Below, one piece after another: positions 8,096 to 16,571 of a stretch of DNA of 64,000 nt. A program made the position numbers and the translations under genes. The stretch comes from Streptococcus marmotae (GTDB lineage: Bacteria > Bacillota > Bacilli > Lactobacillales > Streptococcaceae): NCBI RefSeq assembly GCF_001623565.1, contig NZ_CP015196.1, positions 1,633,501 through 1,697,500 of the forward strand, read 5' to 3'. Each line of letters begins with the position of its first letter. The first letter of the stretch is position 1. Under the pieces are notes generated by a model, which worked only from the letters and a program-made list of their open reading frames with translations, was not told the DNA's origin and searched no databases.

Positions 8096-8725
8096 ATGAT
8101 CCGCTGGATATTTTTTGATGTAGGGTCGACTTTGGTAGATGAAACAGTCTCTTATCAGCGATTTGCAAATGAGTGTGCACTGGTTTTACGAGATCATGGA
8201 AAGCAGGTGTCTGCGGCAGAATTTTTAGAAAAAATGAAAGAGATGGCAGCACTTGGAGAAGCCCCTATCAGAAGTGCCTGGTCTTGGTATGGTTTGCCAG
8301 CCAGTCTACGTCCTAGATGGAAGCATGTGGATGAGATACTCTATCCAGATGTCATTCCGACTTTGAACTATCTTAGCCAGTTCTATCACTTGGGGATTAT
8401 TGCTAATCAAGGACGAGGCTTAGAGGAGCGATTGGAAGCATTTGGGATTCGTCATTTCTTTGATATCATTGTCTGTTCGGAAGAAGTTGGTTACAAAAAA
8501 CCTGACCGAGCGATTTTTGATGTTGCTTTAAAACAAGTTGCGACTCCAGCAGAAGAATGTATCTACATCGGAGATCGTATGGACAATGATATTCTGCCCG
8601 CAAAGGCAGCTGGAATGCGAACGATACATCTTTTACAAGGAATGGGTCCACATGACTGTCCAAATACAACACTAGAAAGTGATGTCACCATTCAGCAGTT
8701 GAGTGAGTTGGATAAACTACTATAA
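8096..8725 (+). CDS. HAD-superfamily hydrolase with altered motif I
   Basis: About 209 residues. I chose ATG 8096, which has AGGAGG at 8083-8088; the earlier ATG 8051 lies inside the rplT terminator. Motif I is FFDVGSTLVDE, so the nucleophile Asp is present but the usual second Asp (D-x-D) is Gly. Motif III Lys is in GYKKPDRAIF and motif IV is YIGDRMDNDILPAKAAG, complete. The helical cap lies between about 15 and 85. It resembles phosphoglycolate-phosphatase-like and YjjG-like HADs; the substrate is unknown. The changed acid/base residue suggests altered catalysis or a subfamily trait. It stands alone between two terminators. Confidence 0.82.
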   Translation: MIRWIFFDVGSTLVDETVSYQRFANECALVLRDHGKQVSAAEFLEKMKEMAALGEAPIRSAWSWYGLPASLRPRWKHVDEILYPDVIPTLNYLSQFYHLGIIANQGRGLEERLEAFGIRHFFDIIVCSEEVGYKKPDRAIFDVALKQVATPAEECIYIGDRMDNDILPAKAAGMRTIHLLQGMGPHDCPNTTLESDVTIQQLSELDKLL

Positions 8726-8726
8726 A

Positions 8727-8763
8727 AATAAAGCTGGAGCAAAAAGCAGCCAGCCTTATTTTA
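8727..8763 (+). terminator. Terminator after HAD gene
   Basis: AATAAAGCTGG (8727-8737) and CCAGCCTTATT (8750-8760) form a hairpin with one mismatch. The flanking A/T arms would allow function in both directions for the convergent lactonase gene. Confidence 0.7.
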
Positions 8764-8822
8764 TGGTTTAGACAGTTGGATTGGGGAAAGTGATTTATAC
8801 TTACAGACTGTCCCTGTTTTCC

Positions 8823-9830
8823 TTATGCAAATGTGACAGCAACGGCTTCTGGTACGATAAAATCAGAAGATAGGTTGGTTAGTTTTCCAGTTTCACTATC
8901 GCGATGAAAGATACTAACATTATCGGAATCTTGGTGGGCGACAATGATGAAACGATTGTCAGGACTCAAGATAAAATCACGTGGTGTTTTGCCAAGACTT
9001 GGTACGATTTCAACCAACTCAAGGCTAGCATCGCCAAGCACCTTGTAAACAGCAATCGAATCATGTCCACGGTTGGATCCGTAAAGGAATTTTCCATCAG
9101 ATGAGAGGCGGATGGCTGCTGTCCCATTAAAGTCTGTGTAGTCACTCGGCAAGGTGGAAATGGTCTGCATAAGCTCAAATTCTCCCAGTCCGTCATAGAT
9201 GAGGACTTCAATGGTGGAGTTCAATTCACAGATCAGATAGGCAATCTTCGCTGTTGGATGGAAGGTAATGTGACGTGGACCAGCTCCTGGTGTTGCCTGA
9301 TATCGGGCGAGAGGGGCAAGCTTACCTTGGTCAGAGACGGTGTAGGTGACGACTTCGTCTAGTCCTAAATCGCAGGTAACGAGATAATTGTCAGGAGTCA
9401 AATCAGCGAAATGAACGTGAGCACTAGCTTGGTTTGGGTGTGGCTCAGAACCCTCGTGTTGTTGGCAATCGGCTAATGCGAGTCCGCCGTTTTCTAAGCG
9501 TTTATAGACAAGCACTTGTCCTTTATGGTAGTTGGCGCCGTAGACAAGCTGACGCTTATCATCTACAGATACATAGCAGTGGGGGGCGCCTTCTTCAACT
9601 GCATGATTGATGAGTCCCAAGTTTGGTGTAAATGCAGCCAATCCTCCTTGGGAATCTTCGGCACCAACTGTGTAGAGAAAGTGATCGTTTGAAAAGGCTA
9701 GATAGGTCGGATTTGGCTCAGACGCAATTAAGCGGCGATTACTTAATTCTCCTGTTTCTGCATTAAAATCTACAGCGTAGATCCCCTCAGAAGCTCGTTT
9801 TGTGTAAGTTCCAAAATAAAGTGTCATCAT
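8823..9830 (-). CDS. pgl: Lactonase-family beta-propeller protein (6-phosphogluconolactonase type)
   Basis: 335 residues with recurring propeller blades such as GAGPRHITFHPTAKIAYLICELNSTI (given here as separate motifs GAGPRHITFHP and YLICELNSTI), SSDGKFLYGSNRGHDSIAVY and TPRDFILSPDNRFIIVAHQDSDNVSIF. These are hallmark lines of the PF10282 lactonase family (YkgB/Pgl). Family members hydrolyse 6-phosphogluconolactone in the oxidative pentose phosphate route, though some act on other lactones, so the substrate is probable rather than certain. It is transcribed opposite to both neighbours, with an extended -10 promoter at 9864-9872. Confidence 0.85.
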   Translation of the reverse strand: MMTLYFGTYTKRASEGIYAVDFNAETGELSNRRLIASEPNPTYLAFSNDHFLYTVGAEDSQGGLAAFTPNLGLINHAVEEGAPHCYVSVDDKRQLVYGANYHKGQVLVYKRLENGGLALADCQQHEGSEPHPNQASAHVHFADLTPDNYLVTCDLGLDEVVTYTVSDQGKLAPLARYQATPGAGPRHITFHPTAKIAYLICELNSTIEVLIYDGLGEFELMQTISTLPSDYTDFNGTAAIRLSSDGKFLYGSNRGHDSIAVYKVLGDASLELVEIVPSLGKTPRDFILSPDNRFIIVAHQDSDNVSIFHRDSETGKLTNLSSDFIVPEAVAVTFA

Positions 9831-9863
9831 TCATTCCTCACATTTCATATTCTAGTATGTCAA

Positions 9864-9872
9864 ATTATACCA
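9864..9872 (-). promoter_or_regulatory. Extended -10 promoter for the lactonase gene
   Basis: Minus-strand TGG-TATAAT (9872-9864), 34 bases upstream of the start codon; no clear -35. Confidence 0.5.
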
Positions 9873-9932
9873 TATTTTTAAAAGAAAGTCCCTCCAATCC
9901 ATGATTTCTAACACACGAAAATAGGGGATACG

Positions 9933-9941
9933 TGGTATAAT
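9933..9941 (+). promoter_or_regulatory. Extended -10 promoter for the AI-2E gene
   Basis: TGG-TATAAT 28 bases before the ATG at 9970. It is divergent from the lactonase promoter about 60 bases away. Confidence 0.6.
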
Positions 9942-9969
9942 AGAGAAAAATACATGAAAGAGGTGCACT

Positions 9970-11142
9970 ATGGACGAACAGAAGCAAAAGTTTTCAACTT
10001 CTTGGTTTTTTAAATGGTTTGTCAACAATCAGGCTGTGACATTTTTCCTCGTTACCCTGTTGGTTTTACTAACCATTTTGGTTTTGACAAAGATTAGTTT
10101 TATTTTTAGCCCAATTGGTAGTTTCCTAGAAATTATTCTCCTTCCGATGTTGTTGACAGGATTGCTCTATTATTTGCTCAATCCCATTGTTGATATCTTG
10201 GAGAAATACAAGGTATCACGAACAGTTGCGATTGGGATTCTCTTTGTCATAATCGCCTTTCTCTTGGTCTGGGGCTTGGCTGTTGCCATTCCAAGTATCC
10301 AGAAACAGGTAGTGAGTTTTGCTAGGAATCTTCCAGTCTATATTCAAGACATTGAGTCACAGGTGACAGCCCTATTACAGGATGATCGGTTTGAGCAGTT
10401 TCGACCAACGGCATTGGACATGTTAGAAAATGTCAACAGCCATATTATTTCCTTTGCGCAAAAGTTATCATCTAGTGCGGTTGATTGGGCCAAGGAATTG
10501 ATTAGTGCAACCTCACAAGTAGTTGTAGCGGTCTTGATTATGCCCTTTATTCTCTTTTACCTCTTGCGGGACGGGCAACACCTCAAGGCCCATATTACCA
10601 AATATTTGCCGACCAAATGGCGGACATCAATCGGCAATGTCTTGACGGATGTCAACAGTCAATTGTCTAATTATGTACGTGGTCAAGTGACAGTTGCAGC
10701 TATTGTTGCCTTGATGTTTTCGATTATGTTTACCGTTATTGGACTGAGCTATCCGATTACTTTGGGAATCGTAGCCGGTTTCTTAAACTTAATTCCTTAT
10801 CTGGGATCTTTTCTTGCCATGATTCCTGCACTTATCCTTGGAGCTATTGCAGGGCCTTTCATGCTGATTAAGGTGGTCATCGTCTTTGCGGTGGAGCAGA
10901 CAATTGAGGGACGGTTTGTAACGCCACTGATTATTGGTAGTTCATTGAACATTCATCCGATTACCATTTTATTTGTCCTCTTAACGGCTGGTCAGATGTT
11001 TGGTGTCGGAGGTGTCTTGCTAGGAATCCCAATTTATGCCTCTATCAAGGTTATCTTGAAAGCAATCTTTGAATGGTATAAGGAGTATAGTGATTTGTAT
11101 GAACCAGAAACAGAAGTAATTGAGGAAATGAATGACAAATAG
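9970..11142 (+). CDS. AI-2E family membrane transporter
   Basis: 390 residues, eight predicted TM helices: two pairs before about residue 115, a large hydrophilic loop (about 115-175) and four to five more up to residue 370. The C-terminal TM region has the family marks GFLNLIPYLGSFLAMIP and VVIVFAVEQTIEGRFVTPLIIG (cited as NLIPYLGSFLA and QTIEGRFVTPLI). PF01594 members include TqsA-like exporters, but the substrate (autoinducer-2, Na+/Li+-H+ exchange or other) is not fixed by sequence. The stop overlaps the next gene by 11 bases, which couples the two. Confidence 0.88.
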   Translation: MDEQKQKFSTSWFFKWFVNNQAVTFFLVTLLVLLTILVLTKISFIFSPIGSFLEIILLPMLLTGLLYYLLNPIVDILEKYKVSRTVAIGILFVIIAFLLVWGLAVAIPSIQKQVVSFARNLPVYIQDIESQVTALLQDDRFEQFRPTALDMLENVNSHIISFAQKLSSSAVDWAKELISATSQVVVAVLIMPFILFYLLRDGQHLKAHITKYLPTKWRTSIGNVLTDVNSQLSNYVRGQVTVAAIVALMFSIMFTVIGLSYPITLGIVAGFLNLIPYLGSFLAMIPALILGAIAGPFMLIKVVIVFAVEQTIEGRFVTPLIIGSSLNIHPITILFVLLTAGQMFGVGGVLLGIPIYASIKVILKAIFEWYKEYSDLYEPETEVIEEMNDK

Positions 11143-12361
11143 TGAAAAAATGCTCGTCTGCCTTGAGCAGCAAGACTTACCAAAGGCCATGAAATATTTT
11201 CAACGTGCCTTAGAGACAGATGAGGATGAGTTGCTGTTGGAGTTAGCAGCCTATCTGGAAAGTATTGGTTTTTTACCACAGGCAAAAGAGATTTATCTAC
11301 ATTTGCAAGCGGCTTATCCTGAATTAGCCATTCAGCTAGCTCAAATTGCTAATGAAGATGGCTTGGTAGAAGAAGCCTTTGGCTATTTGGAGACGATTGA
11401 CAGGACTAGTCCTTCTTATGTAGAGGCCTTGCTTGTAAAGGCAGATTTATACCAATCAGAAGGTCTTGCTGATGTGGCAAGAGAAAAACTCTTGGAAGCT
11501 AGTCAGTTATCAGCTGATCCGGTCATTTTATTTGGACTGGCAGAGTTAGATATGGAATTACAAGAGTATAAAGAAGCGATTCAGTACTATGCCCAACTGG
11601 ACAATCGTGAAATCTATGACTGGACAGGTGTATCGACTTACCAGCGGATTGGTCTTGCCTATGCTAGTCTTGGAAAGTTTGAAGTAGCGATTGACTACTT
11701 GGAAAAGGCAGTCGAGTTAGCCTATGATGACCAGACAGTTTTTGAGTTGGCTACGTTATTGTTAGACCGTGAGGATTATCAGAAATCTGCACTTTATTTC
11801 AAACAGCTTGATACCATGAATCCAGAATTTGAAGGCTACGAATATGCGTATGCCCAAGCCCTTCATGGAGAGCATAAGTTGGCAGAAGCAAGAGAAATGG
11901 TTGCAAAAGCTCTAGCCAAAAACGAATATGACCCAACTCTTCTTTTATTAGCTTCTCAGTATGCTTATGAGGACCACGATGTGCAGGCGGCGGAAGCCTA
12001 TCTCTTACAGGCTAAGACAGATAGTGAGGATGAAAATGAAGTAGTTCTTCGCTTGACCAACCTTTATTTGGAGCAAGAACGCTATGAGGAAGCTGTCAGT
12101 CTGTACTCGGAAGAATTGGACCATGTCCTAGCCATTTGGAATATTGCAAAAGCCTATCAAGCCTTAGAAAGAGATGACGAAGCGCTTGCCCTCTTTGAGC
12201 AATTAGAGCAGGACTTGGCTGAAAATCCTGAATTTTTAGCAGATTACGTTGAGCTTTTGCGGCAGATTGGTCAGTTAGACAAGGCGAAACACATGGCAGG
12301 CCGTTATCTTCAGTTGGTACCAGATGACTTGGTCATGCAGGAATTTTATAATCAGGGATAA
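11132..12361 (+). CDS. Tetratricopeptide-repeat protein
   Basis: 409 residues built almost wholly of TPR helices (for example GLAYASLGKFEVAIDYLEKAVELA, cited as LAYASLGKFEVAIDYLEKA, near residue 175, with about 10-11 repeats in total). It is acidic, with no signal peptide or TM segment, so it is a cytoplasmic scaffold. It starts inside the AI-2E gene (ATGAATGACAAATAG junction) and is followed three bases later by the acetolactate decarboxylase gene, so all three are in one operon. TPR proteins mediate protein-protein contact; no partner can be named. Confidence 0.88.
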   Translation: MTNSEKMLVCLEQQDLPKAMKYFQRALETDEDELLLELAAYLESIGFLPQAKEIYLHLQAAYPELAIQLAQIANEDGLVEEAFGYLETIDRTSPSYVEALLVKADLYQSEGLADVAREKLLEASQLSADPVILFGLAELDMELQEYKEAIQYYAQLDNREIYDWTGVSTYQRIGLAYASLGKFEVAIDYLEKAVELAYDDQTVFELATLLLDREDYQKSALYFKQLDTMNPEFEGYEYAYAQALHGEHKLAEAREMVAKALAKNEYDPTLLLLASQYAYEDHDVQAAEAYLLQAKTDSEDENEVVLRLTNLYLEQERYEEAVSLYSEELDHVLAIWNIAKAYQALERDDEALALFEQLEQDLAENPEFLADYVELLRQIGQLDKAKHMAGRYLQLVPDDLVMQEFYNQG

Positions 12362-12364
12362 GGA

Positions 12365-13081
12365 ATGGAAGCAAATAAATTATTTCAGTATAATACACTA
12401 GGTGCCTTAATGGCAGGTCTGTACGGCGGTTCTTTGACTGTTGGAGAATTGCTAGAACACGGTGATTTGGGGCTTGGAACGCTAGATTCCATTGACGGAG
12501 AATTGATTGTACTGGACGGAAAAGCCTATCAAGCCAAAGGTTCTGGGAATCAGCCAGAAGTGGTCGAAGTGTCGCATGATGTCAAGGTGCCTTATGCAGC
12601 GGTGATTTTTCATCAAGCAGAAGTAATCTTTAAGCAACGTTTTGAAATGACTGACCAGGAATTACAGGCACGAATCGAATCCTACTATGACGGTGAAAAT
12701 CTTTTTCGCTCGATAAAAATCCGTGGGCATTTTTCAAAAATGCATGTCCGAATGATTCCCAAATCTTCTTCAGATATGAAATTTGCAGATGTCGCAACGC
12801 ATCAACCAGAATACACCGCAGAAGATATTTCAGGAACGATTGTTGGGATTTGGACACCTGAAATTTTTCATGGGGTGAGCGTAGCAGGTTATCATCTGCA
12901 CTTTATCTCAGATGACCACAGCTTTGGTGGACATGTCATGGACTATGTCATCAGCCAAGGTTTTGTAGAAGTAGGGGCGGTCGATCAGCTAGACCAACGC
13001 TTTCCTGTCCAAGATCGCCAATTCCTCTTTGCTAAATTTAATGCCAAAGAAGTACGTGAAGATATTGACAAGGCGGAGTAA
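12365..13081 (+). CDS. budA: Alpha-acetolactate decarboxylase
   Basis: 238 residues, the normal length. Family motifs are visible: FQYNTLGALMAGLYGG at the start, GDLGLGTLDSIDGELIVLDG, VGIWTPEIFHGVSVAGYHLHFISDD with the metal-binding His pair (YHLHF), and GGHVMDY with a third His. The enzyme converts acetolactate to acetoin and CO2, diverting pyruvate to a neutral product and controlling branched-chain amino-acid flux. It is the last gene of the AI-2E/TPR operon. The name alsD/aldC is equally used. Confidence 0.96.
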   Translation: MEANKLFQYNTLGALMAGLYGGSLTVGELLEHGDLGLGTLDSIDGELIVLDGKAYQAKGSGNQPEVVEVSHDVKVPYAAVIFHQAEVIFKQRFEMTDQELQARIESYYDGENLFRSIKIRGHFSKMHVRMIPKSSSDMKFADVATHQPEYTAEDISGTIVGIWTPEIFHGVSVAGYHLHFISDDHSFGGHVMDYVISQGFVEVGAVDQLDQRFPVQDRQFLFAKFNAKEVREDIDKAE

Positions 13082-13204
13082 TTATTTTACACTTATTTTA
13101 GTTTAGGCTACTGAAATAGGTATTTTTGTCAGAATTAACAGCGTTTGCATAAAGTGATATGCTAAATTTGTTATAACATAATGCTTTTCCTAGGAGGTGT
13201 TCGT

Positions 13205-13846
13205 ATGAAAATTGGATTGTGCCTCTATGACCAATGTTCTATTCAAGAAATCAGTTTGTTGATTTCCATACTGTCCTTAGATTTTGGTCAGAAAATTGAT
13301 TATCTAGCAAGTGAACAAGCGGTCGTTCAGAGTGAGGAAGGGCTCTTGGTCATGCCGACACATTCTTTTGATGAAGTCAATCCTTTGGACTACGATTGTC
13401 TGATGTTAACAGGAACCATGAATCCTCTGAAAAGTCTTTATGATGAGCGCTTGATTGGATTTTTGAGAGAAATTGATACGGGAAAAAACTTACTCGCAGC
13501 GATCTCATCATCTGTCATGTTTATTGCAAAAGCAGGGATTCTGAAGGGGAAAGACTATACGGGCGGCTTATTTATGGACTTTGTCCATCATTTTGATTTT
13601 CTTGATGAAGAGCATTTCAAGCCATGTCCAGTATTGGTGTCAGATGGGGTCATTACAGGTATGGCGTTTGGTACACGGAAATTTGCGATTGCTGTTCTTC
13701 GTGGTCTCGGTTTCGAAGTACCAGATACATGTGGAATCTTACCAGAAGATGACTATACTGAGGAAGAACTGCGATTTTACTTTTCTCCAGAAATATGGCA
13801 GGAAGTTTTAGCAGATATTCAGCGATATGAAGCAAAAAGAGGTTAA
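13205..13846 (+). CDS. DJ-1/PfpI-family protein lacking the nucleophilic Cys
   Basis: 213 residues from ATG 13205, which follows AGGAGGT at 13192-13198. The DJ-1/PfpI fold is recognisable: IGLCLYDQCSIQE at the N-terminus, YDCLMLTGTMNP at the oxyanion region, and the elbow segment LLAAISSSVMFIAKAGIL. In DJ-1 relatives this elbow reads AAIC(A/G), and here Cys is replaced by Ser. The usual glyoxalase or chaperone chemistry through Cys is therefore doubtful; a sensing or structural role is possible. It is a single gene ending in a strong terminator. Confidence 0.75.
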   Translation: MKIGLCLYDQCSIQEISLLISILSLDFGQKIDYLASEQAVVQSEEGLLVMPTHSFDEVNPLDYDCLMLTGTMNPLKSLYDERLIGFLREIDTGKNLLAAISSSVMFIAKAGILKGKDYTGGLFMDFVHHFDFLDEEHFKPCPVLVSDGVITGMAFGTRKFAIAVLRGLGFEVPDTCGILPEDDYTEEELRFYFSPEIWQEVLADIQRYEAKRG

Positions 13847-13859
13847 AAACCTCTTTTTT
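13834..13859 (+). terminator. Terminator after DJ-1-like gene
   Basis: AAAAAGAGG (13834-13842) pairs perfectly with CCTCTTTTT (13850-13858). The left arm includes the last codons of the gene. Confidence 0.9.
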
Positions 13860-13869
13860 GTATAAGTAT

Positions 13870-13898
13870 TTGCAACTCTCATACAGAAAGCGTATAAT
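13870..13898 (+). promoter_or_regulatory. Promoter of a small membrane-peptide gene
   Basis: TTGCAA (13870-13875), 17-base spacer, TATAAT (13893-13898), immediately after a terminator, so it begins a new unit. Confidence 0.8.
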
Positions 13899-13948
13899 CA
13901 AATTGTAAGCACCACCTACGGAGATGTATGGCTAAGGAAGGGTAAATA

Positions 13949-14053
13949 ATGATGAGAGAAAATAAATTATTTTGGAGGGTATGTTTTGTATTTCTAGTGG
14001 GAATCCTTTCTGTTTTGATAATACCTCTATTATTCAAGATTATCTTCAGCTAG
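13949..14053 (+). CDS. Small hydrophobic membrane peptide, 34 residues
   Basis: An ORF of 34 codons with ATG-ATG start. GGAAGGG at 13936-13942 gives six-base spacing to the first ATG. The peptide has a short charged head (MMRENKLFWR), one long hydrophobic helix (about 11-29, VCFVFLVGILSVLIIPLLF) and a KIIFS tail. The gene has its own promoter (13870-13898) and a perfect 10-bp terminator (14089-14125), which is strong support for expression. I do not recognise a family. It could be a regulatory or toxin-like membrane peptide, but nothing antisense resembling an antitoxin RNA was noticed, and no function is assigned. Confidence 0.55.
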   Translation: MMRENKLFWRVCFVFLVGILSVLIIPLLFKIIFS

Positions 14054-14088
14054 TTTTCTTAGTGTTACATGATTGCCTACTATATCGT

Positions 14089-14125
14089 AATGGTGGATTC
14101 AATATAAATTGATCCACCATTTTGT
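14089..14125 (+). terminator. Terminator of the small-peptide unit
   Basis: AATGGTGGAT (14089-14098) and ATCCACCATT (14112-14121), perfect 10-bp stem, then TTGT. Confidence 0.8.
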
Positions 14126-14217
14126 ATGTTTAAATTCTAATGAAGACTTAATTTATTATTTTAGTTCATTGAAAAACCTCTTTGAGAAGAAATACTCTAT
14201 TTGGAGGAAATCTATTG

Positions 14218-14331
14218 GTGTCTGAGAGCCTTCTAAAGTTGAGAGGGCTATATAGAAAAAAACTAGAGGTGAAACTAGAGGGCTTAGAGAGCGAGTATAC
14301 CCGACTTAAAAAGAAAAATATATCTTTTTAA
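14218..14331 (+). CDS. Possible small charged protein, 37 residues
   Basis: Starts with GTG 14218 (or TTG 14215) with GGAGG at 14203-14207. The product is rich in Lys, Glu and Leu (LLKLRGLYRKKLEVKLEGLE) and could form one amphipathic or coiled-coil helix. Its 3' end overlaps the convergent NUDIX stop by four bases. I see no promoter of its own and no family match. It may be a chance ORF or the remnant of a longer gene. Confidence 0.3.
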   Translation: MSESLLKLRGLYRKKLEVKLEGLESEYTRLKKKNISF

Positions 14332-14798
14332 TCATACAATTTTTCTTCCGTATGAGAAATACAGCTCTTTTCCTCGTCCCAGTAGTGGATACGCTCAAAG
14401 GAGCCTTTGCGCCAGTAGAGGGGCAGTCGTTCACGAATATCATCTTGCATGTCCAGATGGTCAAGTTGGTCAATCGACCACCACTTGGGTGTCCCTTCAG
14501 GCGATTCGCTCAAGACCTCGCCCTCAAAATCCTCACAGAGAAAGTCGTAGTAGACATAGCGCTCATTTCCGATAGGATTGGTAAAGCCAGAGATACCTTT
14601 TAGCTGTAAGTTGAGAACGGTAAGACCCGTTTCCTCCTTGACTTCACGCACGGCCGCTTCAAAGAAACTTTCTGGGAATTCAACCTTGCCCCCTGGCTGA
14701 ATCCAGCCCTTAAAATCATCATGTTGGCGGTCCAATAGCAGAATTTGATTGCCTTTTTTGATACATACATTGACATAATTTTTAATGGTTTCGCGCAT
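14328..14798 (-). CDS. NUDIX hydrolase (MutT-like)
   Basis: 156 residues. The Nudix box is complete: G-x5-E-x7-REVKEETGL within PGGKVEFPES...AAVREVKEETGL (about residues 36-58). Proteins of this shape in streptococci are annotated as 8-oxo-dGTP diphosphatase-like house-cleaning enzymes that hydrolyse nucleoside diphosphate-X compounds with Mg2+; the substrate is not determined by the box. The N-terminal VNVCIKKGNQILLLDRQ strand and the C-terminal YWRKGSFERIHYWDEE tail are recognisable parts of one streptococcal subgroup. It lies 29 bases downstream of rqcH on the same strand and is probably cotranscribed. Confidence 0.88.
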   Translation of the reverse strand: MRETIKNYVNVCIKKGNQILLLDRQHDDFKGWIQPGGKVEFPESFFEAAVREVKEETGLTVLNLQLKGISGFTNPIGNERYVYYDFLCEDFEGEVLSESPEGTPKWWSIDQLDHLDMQDDIRERLPLYWRKGSFERIHYWDEEKSCISHTEEKLYD

Positions 14799-14827
14799 TT
14801 TGCCCTCCTTTCTGTCGTGAGGAGAAG

Positions 14828-16477
14828 TTATTGTTTCATGGCTTTAATCTTGGCTTCATCAGGTGTGACACGGAGCGTCTTTTGACCACGATAGGTCACA
14901 AATCCCGGCTTTCCACCAGTTGGCTTGTGCAATTTTTTGGCCTCAATCATATCGACTTGGACTAGATTGGAGTAGCGAGATTTGGAGAAATAGGCTGCCA
15001 ATTCTGCCGCATCTGTCTTAACTTCGTCACTTGGGTTAAGGTTATCCGTGATAATGACATGACTTCCTGGGATGTCTTTGGCATGGAACCACAATTCGCC
15101 TTTTTTTGCCAGTTTAAAGGTCAATTCATCATTTTGGAGATTATTTTTTCCAACGAGAATAATCGTTTTTCCGTCTGTTGCTAGATAGCGCTCTGGTTTT
15201 TGGCGCTTGGCGATTTTCTCCCTATGTCGGCGTTTGAGATAGCCGGTTTCAATCAATTCTTCTCTAATTTCGTCAATTTCAGAGAGGCTGGCCTGTCCCA
15301 GCATGGTGTCAACACTTTCTAAGTAGGTAATGCTAGCCTTGGTTTCTGCAATCAGATTGGTTAAGTGTTTGACAGCTTCCTTTAATTTCTGGTATTTCTT
15401 GAAATAACGTTGGGCATTTTGACTCGGAGTGAGCGCAAGGTCTAGTTCAATCTCCAATGGTTCATTGGTATAATAATTGTCGAGGGTCACACTAGCTTGG
15501 TCATTGGGAACTTGGTGCAGGTAGGTTGTCAGCAATTCTCCTTTTTGGCGAACCAGTTCAGCCGTTTCAGTATCGAGGAGTTCTTGTTCTTGCTTGCCTA
15601 ATTTTTTGCGGTTCTTGTCCAATTCGCTAGCGACTCGTTTGATCAATTCCTGAGCTTGTTGGGCAACACGGTCTCGCTCCGCCTTATCCTGATAATAAAA
15701 GTCAAGGAGTTCTGATAGGCTGGCAAATTCTTCCTGACTATCTGCAAAAGGAACAGCAGCGTATGATTTAGCCGTTACGTTAGGCTGGCAGGTTTGGGCA
15801 AAAAAACTGCGGAAATTTTTGAGTTTATCCGTGAGCAGTCGTTCAGACAAGGCTGTTGCAGTATCTCGTCCTAAACCTTGGAAAAGACGTTGAAGGTGCT
15901 TGGGAGCGAGGTCTTCTGTACTTAAGATTTCAAATAATTTTTCATCCTTGATCGTAAAGGGATTGTGAGCATTGGTCTCAGGTGGACGAACATAGCTTGA
16001 ACCTGGTAGAATTGTCCGATAAGAATTTTGTGAGAAGCCGATGTGCTTAATCGCTTCAATGATTCGCTCTTCGGTCTTGTCAATCAGAATGATGTTGCTG
16101 TGCTTGCCCATGATTTCAACAATCAAACTGACCTTGATATGGTCTCCGATTTCGTCCTTGTTTGATACGACAAATTCCAAGATGCGGTCATTTTCCCATT
16201 GGTGAATGGACTCGATGATTGCTCCTTGTAGGTATTTCCGTAGAATCATGGTAAAGGTGTTGGGGACTTTGGGATTGGTGAATTCTGTCTTGGTCAGTTG
16301 GGCGCGGCCAAATACTGAATGAGCAGATAAAAGGAGTTTATGGCTAGCTCGATTGCTCCGGATGTGGAGGACAATTTCTTGCTCAAAAGGCTGGTTAATT
16401 TTTTGAATTCGTCCGCCCTCCAGTGCCGTTCGCAATTCCTCTGTCATGTGGTGTAAAAAAAATCCGTCAAAAGACAT
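14828..16477 (-). CDS. rqcH: Rqc2-family ribosome quality-control protein RqcH (fibronectin-binding PavA/FbpA homologue)
   Basis: 549 residues, matching the ~550 of streptococcal PavA. The NFACT-N domain opens MSFDGFFLHHMTEELRTAL and includes FTMILRKYLQG. Coiled-coil and helix-hairpin segments occupy about 260-400. The NFACT-R domain near the C-terminus has GELWFHAKDIPGSHVII and the K-P-x-G-KPGFVTY segment. RqcH binds obstructed 50S subunits and recruits Ala-tRNA for C-terminal tailing. The same protein has been reported on the surface of streptococci as an adhesin without signal or anchor, and none is seen here. Transcribed from an extended -10 promoter at 16537-16545. Confidence 0.94.
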   Translation of the reverse strand: MSFDGFFLHHMTEELRTALEGGRIQKINQPFEQEIVLHIRSNRASHKLLLSAHSVFGRAQLTKTEFTNPKVPNTFTMILRKYLQGAIIESIHQWENDRILEFVVSNKDEIGDHIKVSLIVEIMGKHSNIILIDKTEERIIEAIKHIGFSQNSYRTILPGSSYVRPPETNAHNPFTIKDEKLFEILSTEDLAPKHLQRLFQGLGRDTATALSERLLTDKLKNFRSFFAQTCQPNVTAKSYAAVPFADSQEEFASLSELLDFYYQDKAERDRVAQQAQELIKRVASELDKNRKKLGKQEQELLDTETAELVRQKGELLTTYLHQVPNDQASVTLDNYYTNEPLEIELDLALTPSQNAQRYFKKYQKLKEAVKHLTNLIAETKASITYLESVDTMLGQASLSEIDEIREELIETGYLKRRHREKIAKRQKPERYLATDGKTIILVGKNNLQNDELTFKLAKKGELWFHAKDIPGSHVIITDNLNPSDEVKTDAAELAAYFSKSRYSNLVQVDMIEAKKLHKPTGGKPGFVTYRGQKTLRVTPDEAKIKAMKQ

Positions 16478-16536
16478 GGTTATTCCTCATATTTCTAGTT
16501 AGTAGTGGTGTTCGTGTTCCCTTTCTTTGCTTCCCA

Positions 16537-16545
16537 ATTATACCA
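16537..16545 (-). promoter_or_regulatory. Extended -10 promoter for rqcH
   Basis: Minus-strand TGG-TATAAT (16545-16537), 60 bases upstream of the start codon; no strong -35. Confidence 0.5.
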
Positions 16546-16571
16546 TTTTTTAAAAATTTTACAAAAACCTA

